From positions 27,801,851 through 27,865,850 of the forward strand of contig NC_079877.1 of NCBI RefSeq assembly GCF_029227915.1: 64,000 bases of DNA. Reading direction: 5' to 3'. The notes below the pieces were generated by a model, which did not search any database, was not told where the DNA came from, and saw nothing but the letters and a program-made list of their open reading frames with translations. The DNA comes from Hydractinia symbiolongicarpus (lineage: Eukaryota > Cnidaria > Hydrozoa > Anthoathecata > Hydractiniidae). Positions 36,698 to 47,430 of the stretch are shown here, piece after piece; position 1 is the first letter of the stretch, and each line of letters opens with the position of its first letter. The translations under genes were made by a program, and so were the position numbers.

Positions 36698-39600
36698 ATG
36701 GGAAAGATGGAGAATATCTTGCTGCTACTTCTGATGTTAACCTGTTGCGTTGAGCATTCGAATGGACAAATAAAAACTGCTAAGGAGTTCATTGATTGGT
36801 ACAATGCTAACATAGGCGAACTTTCATATGATTCCGGTAATTTGGCGTTTATAAAAGCTACCAATTTAACTGACTACAACACCAAGCAATCAGAAAAGGC
36901 GTCTGTGGAGAATTCAAAACTATACTCACTAATACGTCAAAATGCGTCGACGTATAGTTTGGATGGAGTTGATGCCGATACCAAACGTCAATACAAACTT
37001 TTGTTAATGACAAGAACGTCAAAGAATGAAAGCATCGTCAAAAAAATTAGTGAAATTGGTGGTAAAATGGAAACACTTTACAGCACTGGTAAAGTAACTT
37101 ACGATAAAAACATAATCAAAAGCATAACTAAGAACACTACTACCATGACATTGGGAGACTTGGTTAACATTATGAAGACTTCTAACGATTCTAAAGAACT
37201 TTTGTATGTTTGGAAGGGATGGCGAGACACACTTGCAAACAAATTAAAAGGTTTATATAAAGAGTATGTTCATCTCAACAACATTGGTGCAGTGGAAAAT
37301 CATTATGAAGATGCTGGCGACTACAAACGCAAAATATACGAAGTAAATAATTTAAAAGAAGTGGCAGAAGAATTTTGGAAAGAATTGAAACCATTTTATC
37401 AAGAAGTGCATGCTTATGTTCGACATCGTTTGACACATGTATACCCAGATTTAGTAAAAGACACCGAACCTATTCCAGCTCATTTATTGGGTAATATGTG
37501 GGCACAGTCATGGGATAACGTTTACAAACATGTAATTCCCTTTAGAGGTAGGATTTTTTGTTTTTATTTTCATAAAAATTTGTATGGTAAACACAGAAGG
37601 GAATTCCCACTGTTTTGATTTCATTGAGGCGTTCGGAAAAACCTCAAATGAAGTTATAAATTACAGAGACGTTCTGCCTTCTGTTTAATGAGCGCAGAAA
37701 AGAGGTGTATGTATCCCCCAACTACTTTTTAGGCTGGAAAACTTACTTGTTATGAGAAATAAGGAACTACTCAGTGGCCCGTAGATAAATTCAAGGGGTT
37801 ACCCGTCCTTTACCTACCGCAATTCGCGTGTCTCGCTACTGTGGTTACCGTTTTGCGTGACAGAGAGACGTGTACGGCTATTATTATAAAGATACTACAA
37901 TGATTCGGATTCCACAAAGAAACCGTGTTTCATGTTTTTTTAAAAAGATTTGATATCTGATGCAAAGATCGTGTGTAAATAAATAAATAAATGCATGAAT
38001 GGACGCGCAAACATGTCCGCGCAATTTCTAAAGTTGGCAACAGAACGAAAGGATTGGGAAATTGAAATTCAATGCTTAGCTTAAAATAATAATAAACATT
38101 TGTTCTCGTGAGCAACTGCGTGCTGTAGAAAACGGCAGTGTTGAAAATTTGACTTTTTTTAACTCGATAGCATTTTTTTGTGTGTGCCTGTTTTAAACAA
38201 ACAGACTTAATTCCATTTGAAATTCCTAAAACAAACATTTCGCAAAAATAAATCTTCGCGAAATCACTTAAATGATACATTCGCTAAAATTAATCTGTGA
38301 AATTTTTAAAAACAATTTTTTTCTCTTTCTTTCTCAATAAACACAACACTGTATTAGCTTACTTTAATACGTCTTTTTGCTTTTTTTAAATATTTCGCGA
38401 TGATCTTTATAACCCTTTTGGGATGAAAATCCTTGAAGATGTTGGTATTGAAGCATTTTGTAACAAAAGCACCCATAATTGTCTCCTCTTTTGAGCTGTA
38501 CAGTTTTTCAATCATGTTTTGCTTTGCATCAACATATTTCTTTGTATGCTTGCAGGGAGGCTAATTCATACGGTAGAAGAAATTTCTAAGCCTTCTTGAA
38601 AAATGCTATGAATAGCAGAAGACAACATGGTCATTTTTTCCGCTGTAGTCTGTGCAAAAAATGATTGTTAGTTCTTGGTTTGAGCAAATCCTTTAATTCA
38701 CAAAAATTGATCTAAATTAGAAGAAAATTGTGAATGAATGAAATTGTGAATGCTGGATTCCCCAAAATAATTATTTCCAAAAAGTATAAAAAATACCTTA
38801 AGTAGTCCGATTCGCGAAAATTAATCTTCGCGAAATATTTAAAATAGACTAATTCGCGAAAATTAATTTTCGCAAAATGGATTTTTGTTGACCTTAATAA
38901 TAATCAGCTCTAGGCACAAATGTTACTTTGTAATCTTTAAAATCCCGATCAGGTTCTCCTGTCATTATCAAAGATTCGGAGCGAATCATTTTTAATTTAA
39001 AAAGCGCACTTGGATGAGCTGTAACAAACCAGGTTTACAACAATATTTGTTCTTTAAAGTATTTTTGAGGCGGATTTTATATAAGTATTGTTGTTATAAT
39101 AAGTACCACAATGTTTTTGTTTTAAAGAACGTCTTCTTTATCTGCTTTAAAATTTTTTTATGCACTTTCAATGCCCCATACTCATATTTCGAACGTTTTT
39201 TCTGGTGAATAACTGAAGTCAGTGTATTAGTGAGTGATCCGTACGGCACATCACCTAGTTGGTTGAAATATGTGCCCAAATGAAATTTTAAATCTGGCAC
39301 ACTGTTTTAATCAATCATCCAACCCACTGATATTTTCCGTTTATGCGTAATGTTAACAAAGAAGGGCTTAACCAAGCAAAATCAAGTAGCTAATATTTAA
39401 GATTATTCCTAGAAAATTTTAACAAAATTTTAGTTTGAGTTCACTGATGCCACAAACAATAAGAATATTAAGTGAAAAAACTAGCGAGTAAATTGTATTG
39501 AAATTAATCCTGATCTCTTTTCCCTTTTATAGAGGAACCAAAACTCGATGTAACACCAGCCTTAAAGAAGAATTACACTGTCAAACAAATGTTTGAAAAG

Positions 39601-41809
39601 GCTGAAGAATTCTTTGTTTCAATTGGATGGCCAAAATTACCAGCTGGATTTTGGAAAAAAACATTATTTGTAAAACCTAAGGATAGAGAAGTTGTTTGTC
39701 ATGCGTCAGCCTGGGACTTTGGAGTAAACACGACCGATGGACCAGATGTGCGGTATGATAATGTTTTATAGTGGGGAGGGTGGAGGTATATTGGCGTTAA
39801 AAGCCTTACAACACCACACAAAGCTCTGTCGCATTGACTAAAATACCTTAAATTTCTTTAGAGTGAAAATGTGTACAGAGAAAGATCAAGACAATTTCAT
39901 AACAATTCATCACGAACTTGGTCACATTTACTACTATCTGTTATACTGGAATCAGCCGTCTGAATACAGAACTGGAGCTAACCCTGGCTTTCATGAAGCA
40001 GTTGGTGATACCATTGTTTTGTCTGTTCAAACGCCAAAACATTTAAAGGAAATTGGACTCATTGACAGTGTCTCCACTACGAACGGTATGCTTGCTTTCT
40101 TTCCTTCTTCATAGAATCCAGCGGTGGTGGTTCTTTAAGTTCGATATTACCGAAACTTCACTCTGGTGTAATTAAATATAAATAAAATATCCATTTAAAT
40201 TGATGAAATGACCATAAAAGAGGTCAATAAAAGTAGGACCATTAAAATGTCGTAAAGCTAAGTTTCTGCATTTCAGTCTCGTGACACAGGTGATGCTTCA
40301 AACCAGTGTAATAAAAAAACAAATAAAAAAACATAAATTCGTTAGTCTTTTATGTAATTATTAACTACCATTTTGAGCAAAATACGGGTATTAATATCGC
40401 AGACTAGTTGACAGCCCGTGAATGAATCCACGGGTTCGCCTGTCCTTTTTATCTGCCCATCTTAACCTGTTAGATTTTTTGTGTATCCATAACACGACTA
40501 TAATATAGGAGAAGACACCTACTGAATAAGACAGTTAAGGGAAAAGTTTTTTTGTTTAATAACAGTTTTCACTAATTGTGTATTTGGGTTTTTTGAGTGC
40601 ATATGTGTCCAGCCGTCGTGAGCCCTCGTTCTTAAAACTTCCGCCCGCTTCATGTGTTACTTAACAATAAACTAACTTACAACTGCACTGTTTTTTGTAG
40701 AAGCTGATATAAACTTCTTGCTAAAAACAGCAATGGAAAGAATTGCTTTCTTGCCTTTTGGCTATCTAATGGATCAATGGATGTGGGGAGTTTATAGTGG
40801 AGATATTAAACCTGAAGAATACAACAAGAAATGGTGGGAAATGAGATTAAAATATCAAGGTATAAAACCACCTGTGAATAGAACAGAAAATGATTTCGAT
40901 CCAGGTGCAAAGTATCACATCCCAGCAGACACACCCTACATCAGGTTTGTCATTCATTTTATTTCCTTTGTCTCTGTCTTTATGAAAAAAAAAATTGTTT
41001 CTTCACATCCTGACTTTTCTATTTAGATATTTCTTCGCTCACATTTTACAATTCACATTTCACAAACATGCCTGTAGACATGCAAATGTAAAGGGACCAT
41101 TACATAAATGTTCTATTTATAACTCCACAGAGGCTGGGAAGGCACTCGGGTAAGAAGAATTTTTATCTAGAATCTAGAAAATTATATTTTTTTTACTTGT
41201 TCCTGGACTTAACTCAATTTGTTTTATATAAGCAACCTCATTTTTCATTTTATTTTAAATTTTAATTTGCTAATCGTGATTTTCAAATTTGGCAAGATTT
41301 CAGTTCACTTAACAAGACACTTTTTCTTCTATTTTAACTATATTATAGAGCACTTGTTTTATTATCTGGATTTAGGCAACGATTGATATCTTTGTTTCTA
41401 TATTCTCCCGCCCCTGACAGTTTTTGACCTAAGCCTCGACCCTCAGCAACTAATTTGCTTATAAAAAAAATGTGCGAACTAATTTTTATCACAACTTCAC
41501 ACCTCCTTAAAATATTTGTATTTCTCATCTTTTGATACCTTTTATAGAGACATGTTGAGACTTGGGAAGAAAAAGCCATGGCCTGAAGCACTGAAACAAT
41601 TTACTGGCTCAGACAAACTTTCTGCTGCACCAATCAACGAATACTTTAAACCGCTTATTGATTGGTTGAAAAAAGAACGCGCTGAGAAGAAATATAAATT
41701 GGGCTGGGATAAAGAAAAGAAAAACAACACGAGCTTCGGTCAAAATGTTTATTCATCTTTATTTTTGACAATTGCTGGCCTCATCTTAGTTTTTGGAGTA
41801 CTTCACTGA
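36698..41809 (+). CDS. ACE: Angiotensin-converting enzyme, M2 metallopeptidase
   Basis: Six exons: 36698-37547, 39533-39752, 39862-40085, 40701-40944, 41027-41149, 41548-41809; all GT-AG, phases 1,2,1,2,2. The product is 640 aa, a single-domain dipeptidyl carboxypeptidase like testis or insect ACE. ATG 36698 is preferred because of its AAAATGG context and the signal peptide ([14 protein letters not shown]); ATG 36677 would add 7 residues. The zinc site is HELGH (374-378) with Glu402 in [11 protein letters not shown], 24 residues later, as in the family. Other conserved blocks are [38 protein letters not shown] and [10 protein letters not shown]. All catalytic residues seem intact. The last ~20 residues are hydrophobic with no cytosolic tail, which suggests a GPI or C-terminal anchor. 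The large first intron (37548-39532) contains dispersed repeats, and intron 3 has another. Confidence 0.96.
37780..37900. repeat. Dispersed element in ACE intron 1
   Basis: It begins CCCGTAGATAAATTCAAGGGGTTACCCGTCC and continues to GCGTGTCTCGCTAC and TTTTGCGTGACAGAGAGACGTGTACGGC. The left part matches 40403-40470 and the right part 43925-44020, so three partial copies of one short element occur within 7 kb. Confidence 0.55.
38808..38885. repeat. TTCGCGAAAATTAAT repeat pair in ACE intron 1
   Basis: GATTCGCGAAAATTAATCTTCGCGAAAT occurs, followed about 33 bases later by a second copy ending CGCAAAAT. A related run lies at 38230-38300. Each half is a partial palindrome. It is the clearest example of the dispersed TTCGCGAA family. 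Confidence 0.6.
40403..40470. repeat. Dispersed element left end, ACE intron 3
   Basis: CAGCCCGTGAATGAATCCACGGGTTCGCCTGTCC contains an imperfect hairpin (CCCGTGaatgaatcCACGGG). It corresponds to the left end of the element at 37780. Confidence 0.5.
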
Positions 41810-42669
41810 ACTTAAATTGTTTTTTCTTTCCTAATACATAAAATTTCTAATGACAAAATTTTGATTTTTGTATTAAAATGTATTTTTAATTATATGAAAA
41901 AATATTCAATAGTTGTATATTTTTATTTTTATTTTCGAATTTGAAAAAAACGGGTACGGTTTATTCTCAAGTTGTCTTTATTCTCCCTTCTCCTTTTGCT
42001 CATTATCGAATCAAGCCAACACGTAACTGCGGGGACAGGAAAGATAGATTGTTGTGTAAACGATGCATTGATCGTAAATGGATAAAATGAAAAAAAAAGA
42101 TTATCCATGCCGCATCGACAGTCATGTCTAATTTAATTATTATTATTACTCATTACCCGCCCAATCATAATTTACGACGTTGAAATTGCGTCTGTTATGA
42201 AAAGATGTATACCATAAAGTGTTAAATGGATGTTGTTTTGTTATCAGAATACGATCATATAGGCGTTGTAAAAACGTGTACGCTATACGTCAAAAGGTTC
42301 ACTTAATTGTAGCTCCAACAGTTTAAAACTCAGCACTAAATTGCTCAATATTCCTTGCATTAAAAATGGTACGTGTTTTTTTTTATACCAAAATTCTATA
42401 CAAAGTTGGTTTCTTATCTGAAATCCAGGCCTGATGTTTTTATAAAAGAAAAGGTGTGTGGCCGTTTTCAGAGTTTTTACTGGTTGTAAAAAAGTTGTTC
42501 TCGACTCTTTTGTGATGAATTTGCGACAAATCTTTGTTTAACCATTTAATTCATTTCAAACTAACAGCAGAAAATCTTCCACGAATCTTTTATCGACTAT
42601 TCCGTTTTTCTCAGCTATTTCATTTCAAGACAACTAATCAATTTTTCACAGGTTTTCAGAACTATTATG

Positions 42670-42835
42670 AGGCAGGAATGGTGTAGTATCAAGCATCCAC
42701 TTCAGTGTACTTTAAATGTAGTATTGCCAGCCGATATGTAACCATTTACTGACCGACAATTGACTTGAGGTTCAAGCAAGCAATACGTTTCTTTAACAGG
42801 CAATGTAACTTAGTAACCAGGGTTAGGATGAAATC
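42670..42835 (+). mobile_element. tRNA-derived SINE, family member 2
   Basis: GGCAGGAATGGTGTAGTATC replaces the head, and the body shares TTTAAATGTAGTATTGCCAGCC, CCATTTACTGACCGACAATT and AATGTAACTTAGTAACCA with the copy at 29448. The B box is not preserved, so this is an older copy. Confidence 0.6.
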
Positions 42836-43489
42836 ACAAAGGTGTTAAAATTTCCTGTGACTTACTTGCCCACTTACTATCGAAAAGAAGTTTGTATTTT
42901 TAACAACATCATAGTTTCTAACGCGCATTTTGCTGATAAAATTTGGGAAAAGCTTCAGTTCAGCTTTGCAGTATGTCCCATGAGTTATAGAAGACAAATA
43001 CAAACATAAATCACTTGATAACCCTCGGCACTAAATATTTAAATGTCTTCAATATGCTGACAAAATTTATATAGATCGTCCGCAACCTCTTCCCTGGACT
43101 TTTTGTCTCTTATTGGTGCTGCGCTTATTGATAGGTCTGACATGTTCATCTCGGCGTCTTATATGCAAAAAGAGACTACAGGTCCTGAGATCGAGGTTTA
43201 ATCATCCGGTGAAAGTGGTCCCGTGTGCCACTCGGATAAAAGAAAATCCAACAGCATTTAGGCCCGTAGGGGAGTATATGTCGTCTGTCCATCCCAAACG
43301 GTCATCTGTGGGTGGAAAGTAAGCGTGCGCAAATTTTACGTGTTTTCCGAACTCCATAATGGCGATCAAGGATGCGATTCGGCGAAAAATATCTTCAAAA
43401 AACTTGCATTTATGCCCCGAAGGAGAGACGAGCGTGATATTTCACTCTTACCTGTAGTTTAAAAATACTTTTTACCCTACTAGCTCTCC

Positions 43490-43860
43490 TACAGATTCGT
43501 TAAATGTAAATCAAATATATTCTAAACAGAAACATGCTGTAAGAATAATTCTCAATGTTTGGTACACCACTGCAGAGCCCCTTTTGACAAAAATTAAAAT
43601 TTTAAACGTGCATAAGTTCAGCATTCTACAAACACTTATTTTTATGTACAAAGTTTCTCGGATCAATCCTCAACCGTAAATCATAGGTATGAGACCAGAC
43701 TTTTAAAACATGGTTTTAAATTATTAACACCTAAATTCTCATGTGGAACCGCATAATTATCCGTAACGATACCTTATTTACAACAACTAAAACCGTTGAC
43801 GCCTTTAAAAATTAGTTAAAAAATTTCTGTTAAACCAAAACATCAAAGACATCTGCTAAT
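43490..43860 (+). pseudogene. LINE reverse transcriptase C-terminal fragment
   Basis: Translation gives QIYSKQKHAVRIILNVWY, then EPLLTKIKILNVHKFSILQ and IFMYKVSRINPQ. This is the pattern of the post-RT region in many CR1/Jockey/RTE-like LINEs (QKRAVRII, LxxLxILxVxxL, FMxK). Stops interrupt the remainder. It is unrelated in sequence to the LINE at 30300. Confidence 0.55.
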
Positions 43861-43924
43861 TCAAGATGGCCTTATTTTTCCTTTTTCTACTTTACCCTTT
43901 TTGTTAATACTACTCGGTTGCCTT

Positions 43925-44020
43925 TTTATACCGCATTGCATGCGTCTCGCTACTTGTGGAGCTAAAATTTTGCGTGATAGGCAGACGGACAGACGTATAC
44001 GGGATTATTATATGGAAACG
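43925..44020. repeat. Dispersed element right end
   Basis: GCGTCTCGCTACTTGTGGAGC, TTTTGCGTGATAGGCAGACGGACAGACGTATACGGG and TTATTATA match the right part of 37780-37900. It directly abuts the satellite array. Confidence 0.55.
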
Positions 44021-44044
44021 AATTTGTCGTCCGTCCTCATTCGT

Positions 44045-45895
44045 CTATTCTAGGCGGCGTAGATTATTCTCCCCCCACTTAGAATATTCTGCCCCCCCCC
44101 CCAGGAAAATGCATGAAGATGAAAGCTTCACATATCCACTAAAGTCTCAAAATCTTCCTCTAGTGGAGTACGTTCAATCCATACACAAGAAAAATTGTTT
44201 GTGCAATATGCTTAGAAAAACGACCAAAGGGGCAGTGCATTCTGCGCGGGGCAGAATATTCTGCCACCCCCTGTAAATTACATGAAGATGAAACTTTCAC
44301 ATATCGACGAATGGTTCAAAATATTCCTCTAGTACAGTACGTTTAATCCATACGCAAAAGACATTGTTTCGCAATATGCCTGGAAAAACAGCCAGGGGGC
44401 AATACATTCTATACGGCGTAGAATATTCTGCCCCCCCCCCCCCCCCCTGTATATTACATGAAATGAAACTTTCACATATCCACCAATGGCTCAAGATGTT
44501 CCTCTACTAGAGTACGTTCAATCCACACACAAAAGAAACTGTTTGTCCAACGTGCCTGCAAAAACAGCCAGGGGGAGGGGCAGTATATTCTAAGCGGCGT
44601 AGAATATTCTGCCCCCCTTAGAATATTCTGCCCTCTGTAAATTATATAAAGATGATACTTTCACATATCCACTAATGGCTCAATATCTTCCACTAGTGGA
44701 GTACATTCAATCCATACACAAAAGAGATTGTTTGCGTAATATGCCTGGAAAACCGGCCAGGGGGGCAGCATATTCTAAGCGGCGTAGAATATTCTGCCTC
44801 CTTAGAATATTCTGCCCTCCCCTGTAAATTACATGAAGATGAAACTTTCACATATCCACTAATGGCTCAAAATGTTCCTCTAGTGGAGTACGTTCAATCT
44901 ATACACAAAATAAATTCTTTGTGCAACATGCATGGGAAAACAGCCAGGGGGCAGTATATTCTAAGCGGCGTAGATTATTCATCCCCCCTTAGAATATTCT
45001 GCCCCCTGTATATTACATGAAGATGAAACTTTCACATATCGACTAATGGCTCAAAATAATCCTCTAGTAGAGTACGTTCAATTCATACACAAAAGAAATT
45101 GGTTACGAAATATGCCTAGAAAAACAGCCAGGGGGCAGTATATTCTATGTGGCGTAGAATATTCTGCCCCTCTTAGAACATTCTGCCCCCCCCCCCCCCC
45201 CCTGTAAAATACATGAAGATGAAAGTTTCACATATCCACTAATGGCTCAATATATTCCTCTAGTAGAGTACGTTCAATCCATACACAAGAAAAATTGTTT
45301 GTGCAATATGCTTAGAAAAACGACCAAAGGGGAAGTATATTCTGCGCGGGGAAGTATATTCTGCGCGGGGTAGAATATTCTGCCCCCGTCCCCTGTAAAT
45401 TACATGAAGATGAAACTTTCCAATATCCACTGATGGCCCAAAATATTCCTCTAGTAGAGTACGTTCAATCCATACAGAAAAGAAATTGGTTGCGCAATAT
45501 GCCTAGAAAACTGCCAGGAGGGGTCAGTATATTCTGCGCGAGGTAGAATATTCTGCCCCACCCCCCCCCCCCCCCCCCCTGTAAATTACATGAAATGAAA
45601 CTTTTACATATCCACCAATGTCTCAAAATGTTCCTCTACTAGAGTACGTTCAATCCATACACAAAAGAAATTATTTGTGCAATGTTCCTGGGAAAATAGC
45701 CAGGAGGGCTAGGTATTAAAAGTGGCGTAGAATATTCTGCCCCCTTAGGAGATTCTGCCCTCTCTGGGAATTACGGGAAGATAAAATATTCAGACATTCA
45801 TTGATGGCTTAAAATGTTATCCATACACAGAAGGAATAATCTATCAAACGCGCCTGCAAAACCAGCCAGCACGTTAGAATATTCTGCCCCCCTTA
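44045..45895. repeat. ~185-bp satellite array, about 10 units
   Basis: Units of about 170-196 bp share a landmark (AGTACGTTCAATCCATACAC) at about 44167, 44336, 44511, 44700, 44887, 45071, 45267, 45458 and 45643, with a decayed tenth unit. Each unit also has CATGAAGATGAAACTTTCACATAT and AACAGCCAGGGGGCAGTATATTCT. Most units have one or two copies of the palindrome AGAATATTCT flanked by C-runs of up to ~18. Units differ by point changes and C-run length. Open frames within it are by-products. Confidence 0.92.
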
Positions 45896-47430
45896 TAGGT
45901 GTTTTTCAAATGAAAAAACAGAAAAAACAGTGGCGTTAAATTATAATTGGAAATTTCTTTTCCTTGTATATGTACATTGTTATTTTCATATTCGTAACCA
46001 TAAAAACATTACCCAGTTTTAATTTCAGAAGCGGTGTTTTTGGAGGGTCGGCCAATTCTCCAAAAATTTGAATTCTTTGCTTTTCTTCAAATTCTGTTGT
46101 CTTTTTAACGAATTTGTCTGTTTTCCTCTTTTCTGTTGTTTTCTTTCTATTTATACAAAGAATAATTCAATAAGGGTGTTTTCTTATGCTGATGCTCTGT
46201 AGCATAAGGTATGTTAAACAAGGCATGCAAAAGTTGTAAAGAAACTAAAATACACTTTCCTCTACACTTAATTTATTTCAAAAGAAATCAGTTAAAAAAA
46301 CCCTTAAGCTTAGAAAGGCTAAACTTCTCAGAATATCAAACCTTAAGAAATACATTTACAGCAAAAAAATTACATAAAAACATAGCTATTGAAGGTCCTT
46401 CATGACAAACTATAACTATAACTACATATCGTGCAAAAATGTCATTAATTAACCTTATGACTGGGGTATTTCGAACATACATGACATACATCCACCCTCC
46501 TCCTCCAATAAATTTTTGTCAGCACTTTTCCTGTGATATCATCGAAAACTTGAAATATTTCTAACATATCCCTATTCAATTCAATTACTTAGTTCTAATT
46601 TGTTACATTCTGTTTAAAGTTTGACAGTCAAATAAAAGTTATTTAACATATTATCTGGTTTTTACATAAAACTCAGTAGACTATGCAATATTGCCACAAA
46701 AGAGTTATTAAAAAAAACCAGGCAAAGGTTGGGTGGGGCCTTACAATTACAGAATTCTTACAATTTGTTTAACATGTTCTTGCTCTTCGTTGAATGGTTG
46801 CTGTTTCATTTATAACTTTATCCTCGCACTCTACATGGAATAACATGCATGTTCTATGGTACTTTTAAATATTCCAAATGGTAAAACAGTATATCATGCA
46901 CTTACCTTCTGCTCTTTTCAGCTTAGTTGTTGTTTTGTTTATATATTGTCCCTCAGGATATTTTACTTCCTGCTGTCGTTTTGTACCTTAAATACGTAAA
47001 GAATACCTAGCATGATTATGTAATTTCTATGTCATTATTAAGGTTACTCTAAAGGAAAAACCCTTATAATTTCACAATACATTTATATTTTTTCTTAAAA
47101 GACGATGAAAGACGAGTTGATGGTGCTATTTTCGTGATGTGTTGATATTCCAAAAAGAAAATATAATAAAGTACACAGAGACATGCCTTTTTTTCACCGT
47201 ATGTTTTAAAATTGCTTCTTTTTCTGAATGAGTGGTCGCACTATTACATTCAGCATAAATTAAATTAAAAAAGGTTCCCGGTTTTGTTTTGTCGCTATAA
47301 TAATATTTGTAATTATATATATGTAATTATTAAGAAAAATGCATATTTTTTTCTTCCTGTGGTCATAATTCGCTTTATAACTAACTAACTAACTAACTAT
47401 AACTAACCGTTCAGAATTATTAATAGACAG
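45896..47430. other. Intergenic, weak candidate exons only
   Basis: Mostly A/T-rich. It contains an AACT microsatellite (47376-47407) and one candidate minus exon (46906-46986, described with the minus-strand candidate gene). A possible minus first exon, MKQQPFNEEQEHVKQI with donor GTAAGA, lies near 46768-46821. The 64-codon frame at 46211-46405 looks fortuitous. Confidence 0.4.

Larger units (their letters stand above)
41810..44044. other. ACE 3' flank with mobile-element debris
   Basis: No host gene. After the ACE stop the sequence is A/T-rich 3' UTR. It then holds a SINE (42670-42835), an unrecognised patch at 43080-43330 and a dead LINE fragment (43490-43860), followed by the right end of the dispersed element (43925-44020). 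Confidence 0.5.

Noticed and set aside
43956-44276. 106-codon frame near the satellite
   Set aside because: It is produced by the dispersed element end and the first satellite units.
44045-45895. CRISPR-like array
   Set aside because: Whole ~185-bp units repeat with no unique spacers, and the genome is eukaryotic: a satellite.
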